From an uncultured Pelagimonas sp. (GTDB lineage Bacteria; Pseudomonadota; Alphaproteobacteria; Rhodobacterales; Rhodobacteraceae), in NCBI GenBank assembly GCA_947497905.1, contig CANMIH010000002.1, forward strand, positions 62,001 to 126,000: a DNA stretch of 64,000 nucleotides, given 5' to 3'. The first letter of the stretch is position 1. Each line of letters starts with the position of its first letter. Positions 17,327 to 26,465 of the stretch are shown one piece after another. The notes beneath the pieces are model-generated. The model was not told where the DNA came from. It ran no database searches and saw only the letters and a list, made by a program, of their open reading frames with translations. The position numbers were made by a program, and so were the translations under genes.

Positions 17327-19407
17327 GCTGCCACCACGCCAACCAAAGACGGTCGCGCCTCAAGCCCAATTTCTTCGAACGACATCACAGGGTTGGTCAT
17401 ACCTTTGGCTGCCATCACTGTGCGTAGGAAACGACGGCGGCGGGCCGATGTAACCACAGCCGGGATAACCCCGCGACTACCTGCTTCGCCAATTTGATTG
17501 GCCAGACCCGTGGTCAGTGCCTCAAACCGATCTGGAGGCAGCGCGATATCCAAGGCGCCCGGACCACCTTCGATCTGATAGGCCGAGAATGTATCTTCCC
17601 ATTCCGGGGCCAGCTGGATCAAAGGAATGGTGCCGTCCTCGCGGCGCATATTGGCAACCAGCTGGAACCCAAGACGTTGGCGCACATGTTCACAGATCGC
17701 CTCAGCGCGCGCGGGCTGGCCACGCATTTCCGAGATCGCCTCGAGGATAAGTGGCAGGTTGCGGATCGAAACCTGTTCGTCCAGCAACAGCCGCAGAACC
17801 TGAAGCAGAGTATCGATCTGAACCTTCTCTGGGATCAGTTCATCCAGAAGCTTGCGGTTGGCCTCGGCACGATGTCCATTCGATAGGTTGGTCATTTCAT
17901 CCAACAACCGGCGCAGCGCTTTCAACGTCAGCAGACGACCAAAGTTCCGGCGGATCACCTCGAGCAGATGTGTGGCCAACACCTCAGACGGGGTCACAAT
18001 CGTCACGCCGGTGATGGCGGCTTTTTCCTGCTCTTCAGGTCGAATCCATCGTGCGGGCGCTCCATAGACAGGTTCGACCACGTCGCGACCGGGTGGTAGC
18101 GAACTTGCATCTTCCGGCACAAGCGCCAGCACCAGATCCGCATTGAGCTCACCGCGTGTCATTTCCACGCCATGAATGAGGATCGAATAGGTGCCCGTTG
18201 GCAGGGCCGGCGCATCAGTAAGGCGGATCTCAGGCAGAACCAGACCAAAGTTCGATGCAATGTGGTTTCGCATATTCGAAATCCGCACATCCAACCCGGT
18301 GCCCGGATCAAGCGCCATATTTACAAGATCGGGCGAGAACTCGACGTGAATGTCGTCCAGGTCCAGAACATCGCCCATTGGACGCGCGGTCGGCGCTGTC
18401 GGAGCATCTTCATCCTCGTCTTCGTCACTGACCTCTTCAGGCGGATGGGTGTAGAGCCAATAGGCAGCACCACCCAACAACGCACCACCCAAAATAAAAG
18501 GTACAAAGGGAAGACCGGGAACCAGCGCAAACAGCACCATAAGCACCGCAACCGTGGCAAGCGCCGACGGGTGTTTGGCAAGCTGACCAACAATGGCAGA
18601 ATCGGTCGACCCTGTTGCGCCACCGCGTGCGAGAAGCAAACCCGCCGCAACCGAGATGATAACCGCCGGGATCTGCGAAACCAGGCCATCACCGACAGTC
18701 AGAATGGCGTAGGTTTCAATCGCCTCGCCCATAGCCATGCCATGTACGGCCACACCCATGATCATACCCATGACTAGGTTCAAAAGCGTGATAAGCAAAC
18801 CTGCGACCGCATCGCCCTTCACAAACTTGGACGCACCATCCAACGATCCGAAAAAGGTGGTTTCAAGCTGTTCAGTTTCGCGGCGACGCTTCGCCTCGGC
18901 GTGATCAATGGCACCTGCGGACATATCCGCATCAATCGCAAGCTGTTTGCCCGGCATACCATCCAAAGCAAATCGCGCGGAGACTTCCGCCATCCGGGCC
19001 GAGCCTTTGGTAATCACCGCAAAGTTCACGATCATCAGAACGCCAAACACCACGAGCCCCAGAAAGACGCTGCCGCCCATAACAAAGTTCGCAAATCCTT
19101 GGATCACCTCACCGGCGGCATGCGTGCCGGTATGCCCCTGACCAATAATCAGCTTGGTTGAGCTGACGTTCAGCGAAAGGCGCAACATCAGCGAGGTCAG
19201 CAGGATCGTCGGAAATGCCGAAAAATCCAGTGGACGTTCAATGAACAGCGTCACGGTGAAAATAAGGATCGCCAGACCAAAGGAGGCCGCTAAGCCAACA
19301 TCCAACACCCAGGATGGCACCGGCAGGATCATCATGACGATGACCGCCATAAGCGCCAAGGCCATCATAACAGTGGGATTGAACAGATTTTTATACGACA
19401 TGTTCAT
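17323..19407 (-). CDS. flhA: Flagellar export gate protein FlhA
   Basis: Largest component of the export gate: eight membrane helices, then a cytoplasmic domain that docks chaperone-substrate complexes. The 694-aa product has the FHIPEP-family signature in FVMGGSVFLGLVVFGVLMIV and AEVSARFALDGMPGKQLAID. The acidic linker DEDEDEDAPTAP near residue 330 leads into the cytoplasmic part. The ATG at 19407 has a perfect AGGAGG 8 nt upstream. It heads the flhA-fliR-flhB operon and is preceded by a 242-bp gap. Confidence 0.97.
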   Translation of the reverse strand: MNMSYKNLFNPTVMMALALMAVIVMMILPVPSWVLDVGLAASFGLAILIFTVTLFIERPLDFSAFPTILLTSLMLRLSLNVSSTKLIIGQGHTGTHAAGEVIQGFANFVMGGSVFLGLVVFGVLMIVNFAVITKGSARMAEVSARFALDGMPGKQLAIDADMSAGAIDHAEAKRRRETEQLETTFFGSLDGASKFVKGDAVAGLLITLLNLVMGMIMGVAVHGMAMGEAIETYAILTVGDGLVSQIPAVIISVAAGLLLARGGATGSTDSAIVGQLAKHPSALATVAVLMVLFALVPGLPFVPFILGGALLGGAAYWLYTHPPEEVSDEDEDEDAPTAPTARPMGDVLDLDDIHVEFSPDLVNMALDPGTGLDVRISNMRNHIASNFGLVLPEIRLTDAPALPTGTYSILIHGVEMTRGELNADLVLALVPEDASSLPPGRDVVEPVYGAPARWIRPEEQEKAAITGVTIVTPSEVLATHLLEVIRRNFGRLLTLKALRRLLDEMTNLSNGHRAEANRKLLDELIPEKVQIDTLLQVLRLLLDEQVSIRNLPLILEAISEMRGQPARAEAICEHVRQRLGFQLVANMRREDGTIPLIQLAPEWEDTFSAYQIEGGPGALDIALPPDRFEALTTGLANQIGEAGSRGVIPAVVTSARRRRFLRTVMAAKGMTNPVMSFEEIGLEARPSLVGVVAA

Positions 19408-19649
19408 GCGCGGTCCCTCCTAACGCCCTGAGGCGATGGCATGGTCCTTGCGTGTGTCACATCGGGCTTGCGCATTCTGCGCCCTTGGAAATTCGCCATT
19501 TCTAGGCCGGTCCCTCAAAGGTTCTTTGAGGTCAAATTAATTTACACTGGTTGATTTTTGGTAACCAAGACGCTGACAGTTTTAAGATTGTTGCTCTCAG
19601 CAGAGAAATTTCACCGGCCCGGGACGTGCGCCCGAGCCGGTCAAAATCA
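19408..19649 (-). promoter_or_regulatory. Gap holding the presumed flhA promoter
   Basis: This 242-bp gap lies between the stop of the large periplasmic-protein gene and flhA. It contains the hairpin at 19613-19641 and an AT-rich stretch (TCAAATTAATTTACAC) near 19530-19545 that is suited to a promoter. I see no defensible sigma-54, sigma-28 or CtrA element. Confidence 0.35.
19613..19641 (-). terminator. Hairpin after the large periplasmic-protein gene
   Basis: Read on the minus strand, ACCGGCTCGGG, loop CGCACGT and CCCGGGCCGGT form an 11-bp stem with one G-T pair, followed by an A/T-rich but weak tail. It lies 9 bp past the stop at 19650. Confidence 0.6.
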
Positions 19650-21938
19650 TCAGTTTTCGTCGGTGATCCGCGTGGCATCCAACAGTGCGCGCAGCGTCTC
19701 ACGTGAGCTTTCGCTGGCATCAAACAGGGCCGCTGCATCGCGAAGGGTAACCCCTTCAGGTGCGATCTGCGGTCCGTCATTCTGGATCAAAGCAGCTGCA
19801 GGAGAGAATGTCGCGTCTTCGCTGTCCTGAACGTTCTGCCAATCCCCCGAAAGCCAGGCCGACTGCAATGCATCGCTTTGCGCCCCAAGTTCATTATAGA
19901 CCAGACGTGCATATTCATGATCGCCCATCTGACGGCGCGCCTCGGCCCGAAGCGGGGTGATATCATCACCGCTCAACCCGATCAGCGTTATTTCCGCCTC
20001 TTCCGGGCGCGACAGATCCAGCAACGCCTGCGCCTTGATCAGACGGACCTCACGCGCATTGTCTGCCCCCATAAGGTCGATGCTATGAAGCGCGGCTTCG
20101 GGAAGACCCAGATCCAACATGCGGCGCGCCACATTTTGCGCCAGAAGTTTATTGGGCCATTTTCCCTTTTGAATCCCCTCGGCATAGGCGATCTTCAGGA
20201 ATGTCAAATCTCCGGCATGGGCAACAAGAGATTCCAAGGCATCTGTACGCGTGTCTTCACGCATTTCTTCGGGAATGCCTTCCACCTCTTTGAGCACTTT
20301 GAACGCGGTATCAAACTGGCCATTCGCCAAAAGCGACCGGACATGGGCCTGCCAAAGCTGCGGCCCTTTTTCTGCGTCGTTACGGTGTTCAGTCGCATAA
20401 GCGGCGGTAAGCTCTACAATCCGATCTGGCACTGCTTCACCGGTCGCATTGGCAAGCTCAATTGAGGCCGTCAGAGCATCTACCGCCTCTGGCCCTGATC
20501 CTGTTGCCAGCTCACGCAGACGGTCCTGCGCTTCTTCGGTTTTGCCCGCCATAACATCCAGACGCGCTTTGCCAAGGGCAATGCTGTTGGTTTCTGTGCC
20601 TGTCATGCGCTCAAGACGGCGCAGCATATCCGCCGATGCGCTGGTATATCCGGCTTCGGCAAGGTTCTTAGCCATCTTTGGTCCAAGATACTCGCGCAGG
20701 TGACGCGGCAGAGATTCAAACGCCCGCAGCACCGCAGGCTGGTTCACATCCGATCCCGGAGGAAGTGATCCCGAGTCTGCAACCGCCCAAAGCGCGGAAT
20801 AGCCATCGCACACCGCCTGGCCCTTGAAATGATCCGTGGGATCATCTTCACCATCTACGATATACGACATGGCCCGCAACATGGGATTGTCTTTGCCCAG
20901 CAAAAGCGCCTGACGGGCTTCGGCGCCAAAACCGAAATGCAACAGAGACTGAACATGCTTCTTCAGGATCTTTTCGTTGACGCGGTCAAACTCACCAAAA
21001 ATCCGGCCACGGTAGTCCACCGAAACATCGCCGATATCCGCATCCTCTTTGACCCATTTGGCCAATTTAAGATCACGGTCTTGAAAACAGCTTTCGCCCC
21101 CCACGGATATGAACCCGGGTTTTGTTGGCTCTTTGGTCACGTTCGACAGCAGACTGGCTGCATCCAATATCGGATCTGCGGTTTGTGACGGCGCAGGTGA
21201 TGGCGCAAACTGTGTGTCGTGATCAGACCGCCCTTGATTAGGGTCTAGAATCTCCGGCAGATGCGCCGCATCCAGCAATCCACGTGTGGCCGCAACCGCC
21301 AGGTTCTGAGCAATTTGTTCACCAAGAATCGACGGCGGTGGCGTGTCAGGGTCAACAGTCTCTGCGGCTGCAACCTCCTGATCCAGGCGCGGCACCCGTG
21401 GCCCAAATTGCAACAATTCAGCGGCATCGTTGGTTGGCCCAACTCCGGCATTACGCCCAACCCGAATGGCCGAAAAATCTGCGGTCAAAGGCGACGTTGA
21501 TAACACGGGTACTGGCGCAGGTCTGGCCACTGTCGGAGCCAAAGGCAAAGCCGCCTGCTGTTGTTCTGCAGGTTTTTCAGCCGCCGGGCCCACGTCCAGG
21601 ACCAAATACCGGCCATTCAACAGAAACGGCGTCACGTCACAGTCACACCCCAGCTGGATCTCAACGGCCGATTCCTCGACGGCCGGAGTCAACCCCGTCA
21701 CACGGTCACGGGTGATCCGAGCAAAGGCCTCTTTGGTATTGAAGGTAAGACCTGATTTACCAAAACGGACTGTGGCCGATTGCTTGTCGGCATTGGGCTC
21801 AACATCCCAGACGGTATTGCGCGGTATGCTGAACACAAGACGGGTAAAATCCCCGTGTTCTCCACCACGTACAACAACCGATTGCGCCATAGACGCAACC
21901 GGCATTGCCGCAACCACTGCTGCCAATAGGTACTTCAT
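19650..21938 (-). CDS. Large exported repeat protein coupled to motA (MotC-like position)
   Basis: A 762-aa protein with a clear signal peptide (MKYLLAAVVAAMPVASMAQ). Residues about 20-125 are beta-rich, with FTRLVFSIPRNTVWDV and FLLNGRYLVLDVG, which resembles an AMIN-like module, and include a CDC pair. A Pro/Ala-rich linker follows. From about residue 250 the rest is alpha-helical with TPR-like repeats (for example LLANGQFDTAFKVLKEVEGI and ALLDLSRPEEAEITLIGLSG). I cannot name it with certainty. It overlaps motA by 4 bp (ATGA), and in rhizobia the periplasmic motility protein MotC is encoded with stator genes, so a role at the stator or in the periplasm is the best guess. Homology to MotC itself is not shown. 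Confidence 0.8.
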   Translation of the reverse strand: MKYLLAAVVAAMPVASMAQSVVVRGGEHGDFTRLVFSIPRNTVWDVEPNADKQSATVRFGKSGLTFNTKEAFARITRDRVTGLTPAVEESAVEIQLGCDCDVTPFLLNGRYLVLDVGPAAEKPAEQQQAALPLAPTVARPAPVPVLSTSPLTADFSAIRVGRNAGVGPTNDAAELLQFGPRVPRLDQEVAAAETVDPDTPPPSILGEQIAQNLAVAATRGLLDAAHLPEILDPNQGRSDHDTQFAPSPAPSQTADPILDAASLLSNVTKEPTKPGFISVGGESCFQDRDLKLAKWVKEDADIGDVSVDYRGRIFGEFDRVNEKILKKHVQSLLHFGFGAEARQALLLGKDNPMLRAMSYIVDGEDDPTDHFKGQAVCDGYSALWAVADSGSLPPGSDVNQPAVLRAFESLPRHLREYLGPKMAKNLAEAGYTSASADMLRRLERMTGTETNSIALGKARLDVMAGKTEEAQDRLRELATGSGPEAVDALTASIELANATGEAVPDRIVELTAAYATEHRNDAEKGPQLWQAHVRSLLANGQFDTAFKVLKEVEGIPEEMREDTRTDALESLVAHAGDLTFLKIAYAEGIQKGKWPNKLLAQNVARRMLDLGLPEAALHSIDLMGADNAREVRLIKAQALLDLSRPEEAEITLIGLSGDDITPLRAEARRQMGDHEYARLVYNELGAQSDALQSAWLSGDWQNVQDSEDATFSPAAALIQNDGPQIAPEGVTLRDAAALFDASESSRETLRALLDATRITDEN

Positions 21939-22804
21939 GCGGCCTCCTGTTTGACCGACTTGAGGGCCTCTTCCAAATCCTCGAAACTAGGACGGTGATG
22001 CGAAGGCGTGTTCTGACGCCCGACCTCAATACAAATGTTCGTTGCATGGTTGTGCAGATTGGCCACCAAAACCTCACGGATCAGCTGGTAAAACTGCATA
22101 TCTTCGTCGACCACGGCCTTCACTTTTCCGGCGAAAGGTGCCGCAAGACAGTAGGCCAAGAAAATCCCAAGAAAGGTACCAACCAGAGCGCCACCAATCA
22201 GTTTACCCAGAACTTCTGGCGGCTGGTCGATCGATGCCATGGTTTTAATAACCCCGAGAACCGCCGCAACAATCCCCAGAGCGGGCAAAGCGTCAGCCAC
22301 GGTTTGTAGCGCATGGCTCGAATGTTGGGCGTGGTGCCCCATGGCGTCGATACGCTTGTCCAGAACTTCCTCGACCTGGTGCGGGTCATCGTAGTTCATC
22401 GAGACCGAGCGCATGGTGTCACAGATCAGCTCAAGCGCATATTTATCCGCCGACAGCTTTGGATACTTGGTGAAAATGTCCGATTCTGAAGGCGATTCAA
22501 TATGCTCTTCGATCGCGACAGGGTTTTGACGTGCCAGTCGGATCAACTCAAACAGCAGACACAGCAGATCCCGGTAATCTTCCGATTTCCACTTGGCGCC
22601 TTTGAAGACCTTTCCAACGTCTTTCAGCGTGTGTTTGATGGTCGCCCCGTCATTGGCAACCATAAAGGTCCCAACAGCCGCACCGCCGATCATCATAAAT
22701 TCAAAAGGCAGCGCTTTGATAATGATGCCAAGCTTCCCGCCTGCGGCGAGGTAACCGCCAAACACCATTACAAAAACGACGACGATACCGATGATTCCCA
22801 GCAT
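21935..22804 (-). CDS. motA: Flagellar motor stator protein MotA
   Basis: Stator subunit that forms the proton channel with MotB and presses on the rotor. The 289-aa product has four hydrophobic segments, the conserved VADALPALGIVAAVLGVIKT and the cytoplasmic loop with charged residues (SADKYALELICDTMRS). It is probably translated from the same transcript as flgI upstream and the large periplasmic protein downstream. motB is about 5 kb away at 27893-28741 instead of adjacent. Confidence 0.96.
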   Translation of the reverse strand: MLGIIGIVVVFVMVFGGYLAAGGKLGIIIKALPFEFMMIGGAAVGTFMVANDGATIKHTLKDVGKVFKGAKWKSEDYRDLLCLLFELIRLARQNPVAIEEHIESPSESDIFTKYPKLSADKYALELICDTMRSVSMNYDDPHQVEEVLDKRIDAMGHHAQHSSHALQTVADALPALGIVAAVLGVIKTMASIDQPPEVLGKLIGGALVGTFLGIFLAYCLAAPFAGKVKAVVDEDMQFYQLIREVLVANLHNHATNICIEVGRQNTPSHHRPSFEDLEEALKSVKQEAA

Positions 22805-22882
22805 TCGGAGACTCCCAGACCTAATTCACTGTCAAAGTGGCACCGAGCGGTTAAGAAACCCTCAGCGCCACTTCGATTGTCT

Positions 22883-23986
22883 CTACATCACAACAAATTC
22901 AGCATGCAGCGCGCCGGCTGCTTTGATGCTTTTGAGAATGTCGATCATGTCTCGTGGGCTAACGCCCAGCGCATTCAAGCCTGCGATCACCTGGGACAAC
23001 GACGTCCCTTCAGGCACAACGGCCAAACCGATCCCCGGCTCTTCCTCGATTCCCGCAGCAGTGCGGGGCACCACAACGGTTTCACCATCCGAAAATGGGT
23101 TAGGTTGAACCGCAATTGGCGCCTCTTCGATACGCAGCGTTAGATTGCCCTGTGATACGGCCACCCGAGAGATGCGGACATCCGAGCCCATTACAATGGT
23201 TCCCGAGCGCTGATCGACCACAACGCGTGCTTTACGCTGAGGTTCGACCTCAAGGTTTTCAATCGCCACAATCGCCCGCGCAGGAGACGAGGTGCCTGTG
23301 CGGTTCAGATCCACATTGATTGTACCTGCATCCATCATGGTGGCGGCACGACGTCCTACCGCTCGGTTGATGACTTCCTCGATCCGCGCAGCTGTGGTGA
23401 AATCCGGTTCGCGTAGCGCAAGACGCAGCGACGACAGCTTCGAGAAATCAAACTCTACCTCGCGCTCAACCCGTGCGCCCGAGGGAATTACACCTGCTGT
23501 TGGCACACCCTGGACAACCTTAGCCGCCTCACCTTCTGCTGCGACGCCACCGGCAATCACGGTGCCCTGTGCAACCGCATAAATCTGGCCGTCCGCCGCA
23601 TTCATCGGCGTCATGACCAGTGTACCGCCCAACAGGCTTTTTGCGTCGCCAATCGCCGACACGGTGACATCAATCTGTCCCCCTGTGCGGGCAAAGGCAG
23701 GTAATTTTGCGGTAACCAAAACCGCTGCAACGTTCCGAGGACGGAATTGTTCCCCCGTCACGTTCACGCCAAGCCGTTCCAGAATGTTCGACATGATGTC
23801 TTCGGTAAAAGGCGAATTGCGTAGCCCATCGCCGGTGCCATTCAGACCCACAACAAGCCCGTAACCGACCAAATCGTTCGAGCGCACACCGTCGACCTCA
23901 ACAAGGTCTTTGATGCGCACAGATTGGGCCGCGGCAGGAAGCGCTAGGGCAAACAAAGCGGTGAGAAGGATCAGAAATCTATGCAT
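22883..23986 (-). CDS. flgI: Flagellar P-ring protein FlgI
   Basis: Periplasmic ring around the rod, in the peptidoglycan layer. The 367-aa product has a signal peptide (MHRFLILLTALFALALPAAAQ) and conserved sequence DLVEVDGVRSNDLVGYGLVV, GLNGTGDGL and DMIDILKSIKAAGALHAEFV. It overlaps flgL by one base (TAATG) and lies upstream of motA. Its chaperone FlgA is encoded at 13290-13706. Confidence 0.97.
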   Translation of the reverse strand: MHRFLILLTALFALALPAAAQSVRIKDLVEVDGVRSNDLVGYGLVVGLNGTGDGLRNSPFTEDIMSNILERLGVNVTGEQFRPRNVAAVLVTAKLPAFARTGGQIDVTVSAIGDAKSLLGGTLVMTPMNAADGQIYAVAQGTVIAGGVAAEGEAAKVVQGVPTAGVIPSGARVEREVEFDFSKLSSLRLALREPDFTTAARIEEVINRAVGRRAATMMDAGTINVDLNRTGTSSPARAIVAIENLEVEPQRKARVVVDQRSGTIVMGSDVRISRVAVSQGNLTLRIEEAPIAVQPNPFSDGETVVVPRTAAGIEEEPGIGLAVVPEGTSLSQVIAGLNALGVSPRDMIDILKSIKAAGALHAEFVVM

Positions 23987-24984
23987 TAGAGATACTCCGC
24001 CAGCGACAAACGTTGTGACCGGGCGGTGATGGCATAGAGACTCTCAAGCTGCCCTCGGACACTCTCATATTTGGTCGCAGTTTCAAACTCATCCACGCCC
24101 ACCAGCTCAAGCCGCGCCAGCTGTGTTGATGTGATCTCAGCCGAATTGCGCGCCACGGTTTCTTCAATCCGGCCCTCAAGCGCACCGAGGCTTGCCCGAA
24201 GTTCAACGATCGAGGTCTGCGCCCCCAAAAGATCGCGCCCGGACTGAGCAAGAAGTTCGACCTGAACATCACCCGACAAACCCAGGGTTCCGTCTGTGGC
24301 AATAGCAGCCATGGCCATGGGCTTTAGAATGTCACGGAATGCCTGATCCGTGGCTTTGATATCCACGCTTGCGGATTCCGTTTCCGAAAGCTGCATGGGC
24401 GACAGCCCATTGTTGGATCCCTGATAGATCGTGGTCTCAAACGCGCCACCTGCCCCAAAGAAGGTATCAAGCGTCGTGTTCACATCCGCTGCGGTAGTGG
24501 CCCCGGCCAACGCGGTCCGCAACTCATTCATCATCACATCAACACCCTGCACCGCAGGTTGATCCGTTGCCGTCCCCGAGAACAAGAAACGCCCTGCCAC
24601 CTGACGATTCATACCATTCAGAACCTGAGCCATAGCATTTTCGGCATCGTCCGACATTGTCTTTAACAGAGTCGAGTTGGGCGTCAGATCCGCAGCGATC
24701 AGAGTCTGTGACAGGGTTTGTGACCGCTGCTGCATCTCATCCATCGCGTTCTGCATCGAGGTGGTGACATAGGTCGCCTCGGTGGTGTTGATCTTATATG
24801 CGTCCAACTTGGCCAGCGTGCGATCAATGGCCAGCAGGCTGGTGGTATCTCCACCCAGCTTTTTGGCGGAATCTTTAGCAAAGCCGGTGGCCACTTCGAC
24901 AGCAAGCTTATCCATCTGCTGCCGCAGCTGCACTTGGTTGGTTCGCAGAACCAATGACCGGGCCATATCTCCTACAGATTGCAT
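23986..24984 (-). CDS. flgL: Hook-filament junction protein FlgL
   Basis: Second hook-associated protein, homologous to flagellin at both ends. The 332-aa product has N-terminal VLRTNQVQLRQQMDKLAVEV and the central AGRFLFSGTATDQPAV that is typical of FlgL. The ATG at 24984 has AGGAG 8 nt upstream; the preceding in-frame TTG is not needed. It follows flgK by 12 bp and overlaps flgI. Confidence 0.93.
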   Translation of the reverse strand: MQSVGDMARSLVLRTNQVQLRQQMDKLAVEVATGFAKDSAKKLGGDTTSLLAIDRTLAKLDAYKINTTEATYVTTSMQNAMDEMQQRSQTLSQTLIAADLTPNSTLLKTMSDDAENAMAQVLNGMNRQVAGRFLFSGTATDQPAVQGVDVMMNELRTALAGATTAADVNTTLDTFFGAGGAFETTIYQGSNNGLSPMQLSETESASVDIKATDQAFRDILKPMAMAAIATDGTLGLSGDVQVELLAQSGRDLLGAQTSIVELRASLGALEGRIEETVARNSAEITSTQLARLELVGVDEFETATKYESVRGQLESLYAITARSQRLSLAEYL

Positions 24985-24996
24985 CAAGGTTTCTCC

Positions 24997-26442
24997 TTAG
25001 ATGGCCATCAAGCGTTCCATAAGTTCGTCCACTGTGGACATCACTTTGGCGCTTGCGGCGTATTGTTGTTCAACCTGCATCAGACGTTGCAGTTCGCTGT
25101 CGGTATCGACGCCTTTCGACATCTCGAGTTCTTTCAGAGCAATGTTCTGCGACGAGGCAAAGCTGCGCTGATTTTCGGCCCGAACCCGTGAACCAGAGGC
25201 CGCCGAAGCAAATTCGGCTGAGTGATCGATAAAGCTACGCGAAACAGAGGCAAGATTGCTGGAAGACGGCACGCTTGACGTGGACAAGGCTGCCGAAACC
25301 CCCTGCAATAGAGACGCATCGCCAACTTCACCGGGGCCAGCGGCCCCCAGACCATCACGCAGACGCCAGGCTCCACCACCACTGGGGGAAACCAAGGTGT
25401 TCAGACCGATGCGGTTGGCAATACCCACTTCATTGGCCGGCACAAAAGCCAACCCGGCATCGGTGAACAATCCCGGATCACCCGCAGCCAAGGTTCCATC
25501 CGGTCCGCTGTCATCCAGTCGTTCAATCAGATCCCGTGCGATGCCATCAAGCTCAGCCTGACGCTCCACACCTTCACCATCGCGAATTTCAAAATTTGCA
25601 GCCAGAGATCCGCCGGCAAACGGACCGTTTGGTCCGCTATCCAAGGCAAGACCATGGAGCGTTAGACCAGAGAGACCGCCCCCTGCGAGGGTCGTTCCTG
25701 CAGCGATAGCATTGGTTTGGGTAAACCCAACCTCGTAGGGCCGCCCATCCAAAAGAGCCGCACCGCCAGCTGTGAACACCGCGATATCCCCGCGTTCACG
25801 CTCAACCACGCGCAATGGCACAATTTCCGAAACGGAATCGAGAACCTTCTGCCGCTCATCCAGAAGCGAGGCCAGTTCCCCGCCTGTTGAGCTGGCTTTG
25901 ATGATCTTGTTGTTGATTTCATCCAACCGCACCATTGCCGAATTCAGGCTATCGACCTGATTGGAAATATTGCGATCTGCGGTTGCCCGCGCGTCTTGAA
26001 CTTCGGCACCCAAAGCATTGAGTGTATTGGCCAAATCATTGGCCGTTGTTGCAACCAGTTCCAATCGCTGCGTCGACGCGGGGTTTGACGCCGCCGAAAG
26101 CAGAGCATTTTCAAACGCGCTGACCCGCCCTGTCAGCGATCCCGGCGCACCGGATTCGCCCACGGCATTTTCAAGCCCTTTGGCAAAGGCATACATACTG
26201 TCGGAATAGCCAAGAGAGGCATCCGAATTCTGACGATCGGCCATGACAACCGGATCACTGTGACGCGTCACACCTGAAATGTGCACGCCACCCGTACCGT
26301 TCATACCCGGTTCCAACGCCACTTCCCGGCGGCCATAGCTTTCGGTTGTAGCGTTCGAAATGTTCGTCGCGATAATCTCTGCCGCGCGGGTGTTGGCCCG
26401 AAGGCCGCTAAACGCGTTGTTAAGAGCACTTGTAAGGGACAT
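24997..26442 (-). CDS. flgK: Hook-filament junction protein FlgK
   Basis: First hook-associated protein. The 481-aa product begins SLTSALNNAFSGLRANTRAA and carries AEIIATNISNATTESYGRRE. The C terminus has the conserved axial motif EMSKGVDTDSELQRLMQVEQ followed by QYAASAKVMSTVDELMERLM. It sits between flgE and flgL in the hook operon. The FlgN-like chaperone at 4977-5327 is the expected partner. Confidence 0.95.
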   Translation of the reverse strand: MSLTSALNNAFSGLRANTRAAEIIATNISNATTESYGRREVALEPGMNGTGGVHISGVTRHSDPVVMADRQNSDASLGYSDSMYAFAKGLENAVGESGAPGSLTGRVSAFENALLSAASNPASTQRLELVATTANDLANTLNALGAEVQDARATADRNISNQVDSLNSAMVRLDEINNKIIKASSTGGELASLLDERQKVLDSVSEIVPLRVVERERGDIAVFTAGGAALLDGRPYEVGFTQTNAIAAGTTLAGGGLSGLTLHGLALDSGPNGPFAGGSLAANFEIRDGEGVERQAELDGIARDLIERLDDSGPDGTLAAGDPGLFTDAGLAFVPANEVGIANRIGLNTLVSPSGGGAWRLRDGLGAAGPGEVGDASLLQGVSAALSTSSVPSSSNLASVSRSFIDHSAEFASAASGSRVRAENQRSFASSQNIALKELEMSKGVDTDSELQRLMQVEQQYAASAKVMSTVDELMERLMAI

Positions 26443-26465
26443 TTAGCGACCTCCTTCAGTGGCGA

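Noticed and set aside
22805-22882. Possible terminator between flgI and motA
   Set aside because: The only inverted repeat (GTGGC/GCCAC) has a 5-bp arm, long loop and no T-run; the genes are more likely co-transcribed.
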